Of a stretch of 64,000 bases of DNA, positions 63,021-64,000 are shown in pieces. The position numbers were made by a program, and so were the translations under genes. Source of the DNA: Lysobacter enzymogenes. Its GTDB lineage: Bacteria; Pseudomonadota; Gammaproteobacteria; Xanthomonadales; Xanthomonadaceae. The stretch spans positions 3,472,001-3,536,000 of the forward strand of contig NZ_CP067396.1 in assembly GCF_023617245.1 (NCBI RefSeq). Reading direction: 5' to 3'. The notes under the pieces were generated by a model. The model had not been told where the DNA came from. It did not search any database and saw only the letters and a program-made list of their open reading frames with translations. Within the stretch, counting starts at the first letter, position 1. Each line of letters begins with the position of its first letter.

Positions 63021-63509
63021 TCAGCGGAAGGCGGCGTCGGCGGCGCGGCGCTCGGCGATCTCGGTCTCGAGACGGTCGCCGATCGCCAACAGCTGCGGCT
63101 TGGTGACGATGTTCTGTCCGCGCTGGTCGAAGTGGTACTCGTGGATGTGGGTCTCCACGATCGAGTCGACCGGGCAGGATTCCTCGCAGAACCCGCAGAA
63201 GATGCACTTGAACAGGTCGATGTCGTAGCGGGTCGTGCGGCGGGTGCCGTCGGCGCGCTTCTCCGAATCGATGGTGATCGCCAGCGCCGGGCACACCGCC
63301 TCGCACAGCTTGCAGGCGATGCAGCGCTCTTCGCCGTTGGGATAGCGGCGCAGCGCGTGCACGCCGCGGAAGCGCGGCGACTGCGGCGTCTTCTCCATCG
63401 GGTACATCAGCGTGTACTTGGGCTTGAACAGGTACTTGAGCGTCAGCCCAAGGCCCTGCGCGAGCTCGATCAGGAGCAGGCTCTTGAAATAGGAAACGAT
63501 GCGATTCAT
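63021..63509 (-). CDS. nuoI: NADH-quinone oxidoreductase subunit I, 162 aa
   Basis: NuoI carries the two [4Fe-4S] clusters N6a and N6b that pass electrons toward quinone. The cluster motifs are complete: Cys63, 66, 69 and 73 in CIACKLCEAVCP, and Cys102, 105, 108 and 112 in CIFCGFCEESCP. An amphipathic N-terminus (LLLIELAQGLGLTLKYLF) attaches it to the membrane arm. Length is normal. It lies 13 bp after nuoH. Confidence 0.97.
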   Translation of the reverse strand: MNRIVSYFKSLLLIELAQGLGLTLKYLFKPKYTLMYPMEKTPQSPRFRGVHALRRYPNGEERCIACKLCEAVCPALAITIDSEKRADGTRRTTRYDIDLFKCIFCGFCEESCPVDSIVETHIHEYHFDQRGQNIVTKPQLLAIGDRLETEIAERRAADAAFR

Positions 63510-63522
63510 GAGTTGCTCCGCC

Positions 63523-64000
63523 TCACTGTCCCGGCAGGAAGACGCCGTAATACGACATCAACGCGACCACGACGATCCAGGCGATGGTCAGGGGGATGAA
63601 CACCTTCCAGCCCAGACGCATGATCTGGTCGTAGCGATAGCGCGGGAAGGAGGCGCGGAACCAGATGAAGCAGCTGGCGAAGAAGAACACCTTCGCGAGC
63701 AGCCACCACCAGCCGTCGACCGACAGGAACGGAATGCCGAGGCCCTGGAACGGGCTCAGCCAGCCGCCGAGGAAGAAGATCGCGGTCAGGAAGCTGATCA
63801 GGATCATGTTCGCGTATTCGGCGAGGAAGAACAGCGCGAACGCCGAACCCGAATACTCGACCATGTGGCCGGCCACGATCTCCGACTCGCCCTCGACCAC
63901 GTCGAACGGCGCGCGGTTGGTCTCGGCCACGCCGGAAATGAAGTAGACGACGAACAGCGGCAGCATCGGCAGCGCGAACCACTCCAGCGCGCCGGCGTTG
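63523..64000 (-). CDS. nuoH: NADH-quinone oxidoreductase subunit H, partial (3' part)
   Basis: The frame has no start within the window; 158 residues before the stop codon are present, which is the C-terminal half of a protein of about 360 residues. NuoH links the hydrophilic and membrane arms and helps form the quinone site. Hallmarks are ETNRAPFDVVEGESEIVAGH, YSGSAFALFFLAEYANMIL and FFFASCFIWFRASFPRYRYD, with the conserved acidic quinone-chamber residues. The upstream part (EWFALPMLPLFVVYF) continues beyond the right edge. Confidence 0.96.
   Translation of the reverse strand, partial: NAGALEWFALPMLPLFVVYFISGVAETNRAPFDVVEGESEIVAGHMVEYSGSAFALFFLAEYANMILISFLTAIFFLGGWLSPFQGLGIPFLSVDGWWWLLAKVFFFASCFIWFRASFPRYRYDQIMRLGWKVFIPLTIAWIVVVALMSYYGVFLPGQ

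Overview
The window looks like chromosomal DNA of a Lysobacter-type gammaproteobacterium (Xanthomonadaceae/Lysobacteraceae). The evidence is very high GC, codon use dominated by GC-ending codons, a LexA-ImuA-ImuB-DnaE2 mutagenesis cassette, a redox RegB/RegA pair, GTAG-type REP hairpins, and the order tRNA-fMet/rimP/nusA/infB/rbfA/truB/rpsO/pnp. The genus is an inference; the family-level placement is firmer. No rRNA, CRISPR array, transposase or integrase gene is visible.

Layout. 1-1000: a divergent phage-type cro/CI regulator pair around a palindrome-bearing control region. 1.0-1.7 kb: REP-like hairpins, then tmRNA (ssrA) with promoter, tag frame and terminator. 1.7-6.6 kb: sparse, with small secreted or membrane proteins of unknown function. 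6.9-8.1 kb: an Xre/RES toxin-antitoxin module. 8.2-11.8 kb: a leftward cluster of a GbsR/MarR regulator, a DCC (DUF393) protein, a membrane-fused TIGR01777 epimerase and a DUF4166 protein; two matching palindromic operators suggest one regulon. 12.0-18.4 kb: lexA-imuA-imuB-dnaE2, tightly packed, with a LexA-like operator. 18.5-24.5 kb: a small secreted protein, RegB/RegA, a second secreted protein and a TonB-dependent receptor. 25.0-28.3 kb: a DUF1800/DUF1501 pair. 28.3-34.2 kb: zinc alcohol dehydrogenase, two LysR regulators and two short-chain dehydrogenases, with a 0.7-kb tandem hairpin array between the SDR genes. 34.6-39.9 kb: uncharacterised membrane proteins, a DUF2239 protein behind a perfect 22-bp palindrome, and a MATE exporter. 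40.0-45.5 kb: two neighbouring secreted DUF11 proteins, one a 1295-residue CshA/GEVED-type adhesin with six 100-residue repeats.

46.2-56.3 kb is the translation and RNA-metabolism operon, all leftward: initiator tRNA, rimP, nusA, infB, rbfA, truB, rpsO, pnp. 56.7-64.0 kb is the distal half of the complex I operon (nuoH partial, I, J, K, L, M, N), also leftward; the rest of nuo lies beyond the right edge.

The most unusual content is repetitive rather than a new gene system. One nested-hairpin repeat family occurs in more than 15 copies, including a tandem array and a perfect 35-bp inverted repeat inside imuA. Minisatellites of 15-nt period occur in several unrelated places. A third hairpin element sits inside both the infB and nuo operons. 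Two control-region observations are also testable: paired operators around the GbsR gene, and the palindrome before the DUF2239 gene.
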